Source of the DNA: a virus
Length of the DNA: 64,000 bases
IMG/VR virus record: IMGVR_UViG_3300042484_001840
Coordinates: 62,001 to 126,000 of that record
Direction: 5' to 3' (one strand)
Below, piece after piece: positions 62,055 through 64,000 of the stretch (position 1 is the stretch's first letter; every line of letters begins with the position of its first letter). Below the pieces are notes generated by a model. The model had not been told where the DNA came from. It worked only from the letters and a program-made list of their open reading frames with translations, and did no database searches. The position numbers and the translations under genes were made by a program.

Positions 62055-62840
62055 TCAATTTATTGTCTTTAATTCTTTGAACCTAGCCGTCATATCATCG
62101 CGATATAAATTTGCAATATCAGCAACTAATGTTTGAATTTGTTCGTTGCGTACTCGTTGTGCAGTAGATGGTCCAATATGTTGTTTATATAATAACTTAC
62201 CAATATGAAACATCTTAGTTATAAGAAAAGTTCTAACAATTAATTCATAGTCATCAGCAACAGGATATTTGGGATCGTGACCATTTAGTGCTCTATAAAC
62301 ATCAGCGCGCCAAGCACGAACATGATTAGGTGCAGAAACGATATGACGGATAGTTGCATCATTAATTTCAGGTGCGCTCATTACACTCACACCATACTCC
62401 TCGGACCAATACTCTGAACCAAAACCAAAAGCCCAACCCATAGGGTAAACGCCTGATTGACCGTTTGGTAACAGTTCACACCAGTCCGAGTAAACAAATC
62501 CAACTTCGGGGTCTTGAAAGGCGTTATGGATTTCCTGCAAACAGTCAGGGGTTAACTCATCATCGTGGTCTAACTCAACAAGAATGTCGCCCTCAGCAAC
62601 CATAAAGCCTTGACGCTTTAGACGACCAATGTTGCCTGAGTGAACATGTGAACGATGCATGGAAATCTTGTAGCGTTCATCAGAACAGAATCCGTATAGT
62701 TGACTCCAAGTTTCAGTATTAGTAGAGTCATCCCAAATAACCCATTCCCAGTCTGTGAAAGTTTGTGCTTTTAGCGATGCCCAAGTGCGAGCAAGAATGT
62801 CTGGGTCTGTGTTATAGGTTGGCGTAATAACTGAGATCAT
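62055..62840 (-). CDS. GT2 family glycosyltransferase
   Basis: 261 residues. MISVITPTYNTDPDILARTW, WEWVIWDDSTN and ILVELDHDDELTPDC (DxD-type metal site) show a GT-A fold inverting transferase. C-terminal YPVADDYELIVRTFLI is the acceptor side. Adds a sugar in the phage glycan module next to tail-fibre genes. Confidence 0.92.
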   Translation of the reverse strand: MISVITPTYNTDPDILARTWASLKAQTFTDWEWVIWDDSTNTETWSQLYGFCSDERYKISMHRSHVHSGNIGRLKRQGFMVAEGDILVELDHDDELTPDCLQEIHNAFQDPEVGFVYSDWCELLPNGQSGVYPMGWAFGFGSEYWSEEYGVSVMSAPEINDATIRHIVSAPNHVRAWRADVYRALNGHDPKYPVADDYELIVRTFLITKMFHIGKLLYKQHIGPSTAQRVRNEQIQTLVADIANLYRDDMTARFKELKTIN

Positions 62841-62909
62841 TGAAAAACATTAACACGCATCAACATCTAGTTGTACATTGGACATTGGTTATTTTCCTAT
62901 GGCGTTTTA

Positions 62910-63170
62910 TTAAATGACAGAATTATTATATGATGGAACTACAAAAGTATCTGTTTCGGGATCGTATGTGTAACCAATTCCTGGATAACATCCACGGAAG
63001 TTAGCATTATATGATGCCTGAATCCATGTCCCTCCCCCGAAGAGGTTAGTGCAGAAAGCAATACCAATCTCTTCTGATTCATTACCATCTTCATCAAAAA
63101 TATCAAAGTTGTTAACAACAATAATCTGTACTACCTGGTTAAGTTCGTCTAACTGAGCAAAATGTGCCAT
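62910..63170 (-). CDS. Virion-associated MAHFAQLDE-type protein
   Basis: 86 residues from ATG 63170 overlapping the previous TAA; GGGAGG RBS. MAHFAQLDELNQVVQIIVVN, then GIAFCTNLFGGGTWIQASYN and YPGIGYTYDPETDTFVVP match a small family common in phage virions (also cyanophage and pelagiphage). Probably tail or whisker-associated. Confidence 0.82.
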   Translation of the reverse strand: MAHFAQLDELNQVVQIIVVNNFDIFDEDGNESEEIGIAFCTNLFGGGTWIQASYNANFRGCYPGIGYTYDPETDTFVVPSYNNSVI

Positions 63171-64000
63171 TATGCCTCCCATCCGATAAACACTACGCCA
63201 CTTCCGCCTGAGCCACCAGACCCCGAGTTACCAGCACCGCCTCCGCCACCACCATGATTTGCTAATCCAGCACTTGCAGCAAATACACTTCCATAAGTTC
63301 CACCACTACCACCATTACCACCACTACCTGTTGCAAGTCCTCTACCATAAGTTAAACCATTGTTTGCTTCATCTTGTGCGCCGCCGCCACCACCCGAACT
63401 ACATGCGGTACTTGTTACAAATCCTGCAAAACCAGGACTTATTCCAATACCACCGTTACCACCAGTTCCTGTTCCAGTTGATACTGTGGCGTTTGAACCA
63501 GCGGTTAGGGCACCACCTCCACCACCACCACCAAAAGTACCTGTACCAGAACCACTGTTGTATCCTGTTCCTCCACCGTATCCTTGAGAACCTATCCAAG
63601 TAATTGCTGGGGCTGGTGGAAATGCGTGACTACCGCCACCACCGCAACCACCCGCTGCACCAGAAGTGCTTGGATGCCAACCTTGACCACCACCACCACC
63701 AATAGCAACCGTTAAAGGATCAAGAAGGCTGTTACAAATAGAAGTAGTAATTCCCATGCTTCCACCTGTACTTGAACCAGATGAACCACCAGCACCCCCC
63801 GCACCAACAACAATAGTGTAAGTTCCGACGGGTACATTTGTTATATATTGTTGAAGATATCCGCCACCGCCACCGCCACCACCTGCTCTTAGTACACCAG
63901 AATCAGCACCTGCGCCACCTCCACCACCACCACACGCAAACACTCTCAATACACCACCACCATTAACTACAGTAAAAGTACCTGAACCATTCCATTTTGC
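63170..64000 (-). CDS. Glycine-rich tail-fibre protein, C-terminal part (5' end outside window)
   Basis: The frame runs open to the window edge; the TTG at 63949 is not a needed start. 276 residues are visible, dominated by Gly (GGGGGG runs) with VRVFACGGGGGG and YITNVPVGTYTIVVGAG, the glycine-rich domain pattern of phage tail fibres. Ends VVFIGWEA. The reverse strand shows spurious His/Pro-rich frames. Confidence 0.85.
   Translation of the reverse strand, partial: AKWNGSGTFTVVNGGGVLRVFACGGGGGGAGADSGVLRAGGGGGGGGYLQQYITNVPVGTYTIVVGAGGAGGSSGSSTGGSMGITTSICNSLLDPLTVAIGGGGGQGWHPSTSGAAGGCGGGGSHAFPPAPAITWIGSQGYGGGTGYNSGSGTGTFGGGGGGGALTAGSNATVSTGTGTGGNGGIGISPGFAGFVTSTACSSGGGGGAQDEANNGLTYGRGLATGSGGNGGSGGTYGSVFAASAGLANHGGGGGGAGNSGSGGSGGSGVVFIGWEA

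Noticed and set aside
63259-63603. His/Pro-rich rightward frames
   Set aside because: Complement of the glycine-rich fibre gene; codon-composition artefact.
1-64000. tRNA genes, integrase, IS elements, att sites
   Set aside because: No cloverleaf with a GGTTCGAATC-type arm, no recombinase motifs and no long terminal repeats were recognised by eye; a tRNA scan was not possible.

Overview
The window looks like a 64 kb slice of a tailed bacteriophage genome (or phage-like contig) that infects an actinobacterium. The main clues are three WhiB-family Fe-S proteins, ThyX, a monomeric B12-type ribonucleotide reductase, SOS boxes of the actinobacterial/Bacillus type (CGAAC-N4-GTTCG), CRP/GlxR-like palindromes, and phage families such as DUF932, DUF3846, DUF6011, Api92-like and the actinophage zinc ribbon. 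Base composition is mid-40s percent GC by eye, which fits a freshwater-type low-GC actinobacterium better than Streptomyces or Mycobacterium. I see no integrase, tRNA, rRNA, CRISPR array or IS element. Capsid, portal and large terminase must lie outside the window.

Layout. 1-4.1 kb: end of a surface/virion module (a partial acidic protein, an LPVTG-sorted secreted protein, a small two-TM protein, an M15 endolysin, a nuclease). 4.1-9.5 kb: small regulators, a calcineurin-like phosphoesterase, a proteasome-like Ntn hydrolase, WhiB, two RHH proteins and a dual-specificity phosphatase. 9.5-16 kb: helicase-loader-like genes and then a leftward run of small genes including an ArdA-like protein. 16-19 kb: a MoxR ATPase paired with a zincin-VWA protein. 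19-31 kb: an unusual landscape of about 30 tiny genes, most with their own near-identical promoter. 28.3-29.2 kb: a dense DnaA-box array that may be a replication origin. 30.6-38.7 kb: six SOS boxes upstream of an SNF2 helicase, then lysozyme-like secreted proteins, DUF932, SSB and lipoproteins. 38.7-48 kb: small leftward genes, a second DnaA-box array (41.8 kb) and a PI4K/HipA-like kinase. 48-57 kb: small terminase candidate, primase-helicase, ThyX, WhiB, DNA methyltransferase, ribonucleotide reductase. 57-64 kb: a PD-(D/E)XK-like protein, a glycan module (glycosyltransferases, FkbM and C-methyltransferases) and glycine-rich tail-fibre genes.

The most unusual system is regulatory. Roughly 25 promoters share a 17-bp spacer, a palindromic TGTAA-N3-TTACA-type element over the -35, a TATACT/TATAAT -10 and a start-associated leader ACTACTA(C)-N-AAAGGA. 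In many junctions the hairpin that ends one gene is fused to the promoter of the next, with the -35 hexamer in the hairpin loop. In others the stop codon sits in the terminator loop or inside the -35 hexamer. CRP-like palindromes sit upstream of several of these promoters. Together they look like a compressed, co-regulated one-gene-one-promoter regulon. All coordinates and motif calls come from reading the sequence; no database search or folding was run.
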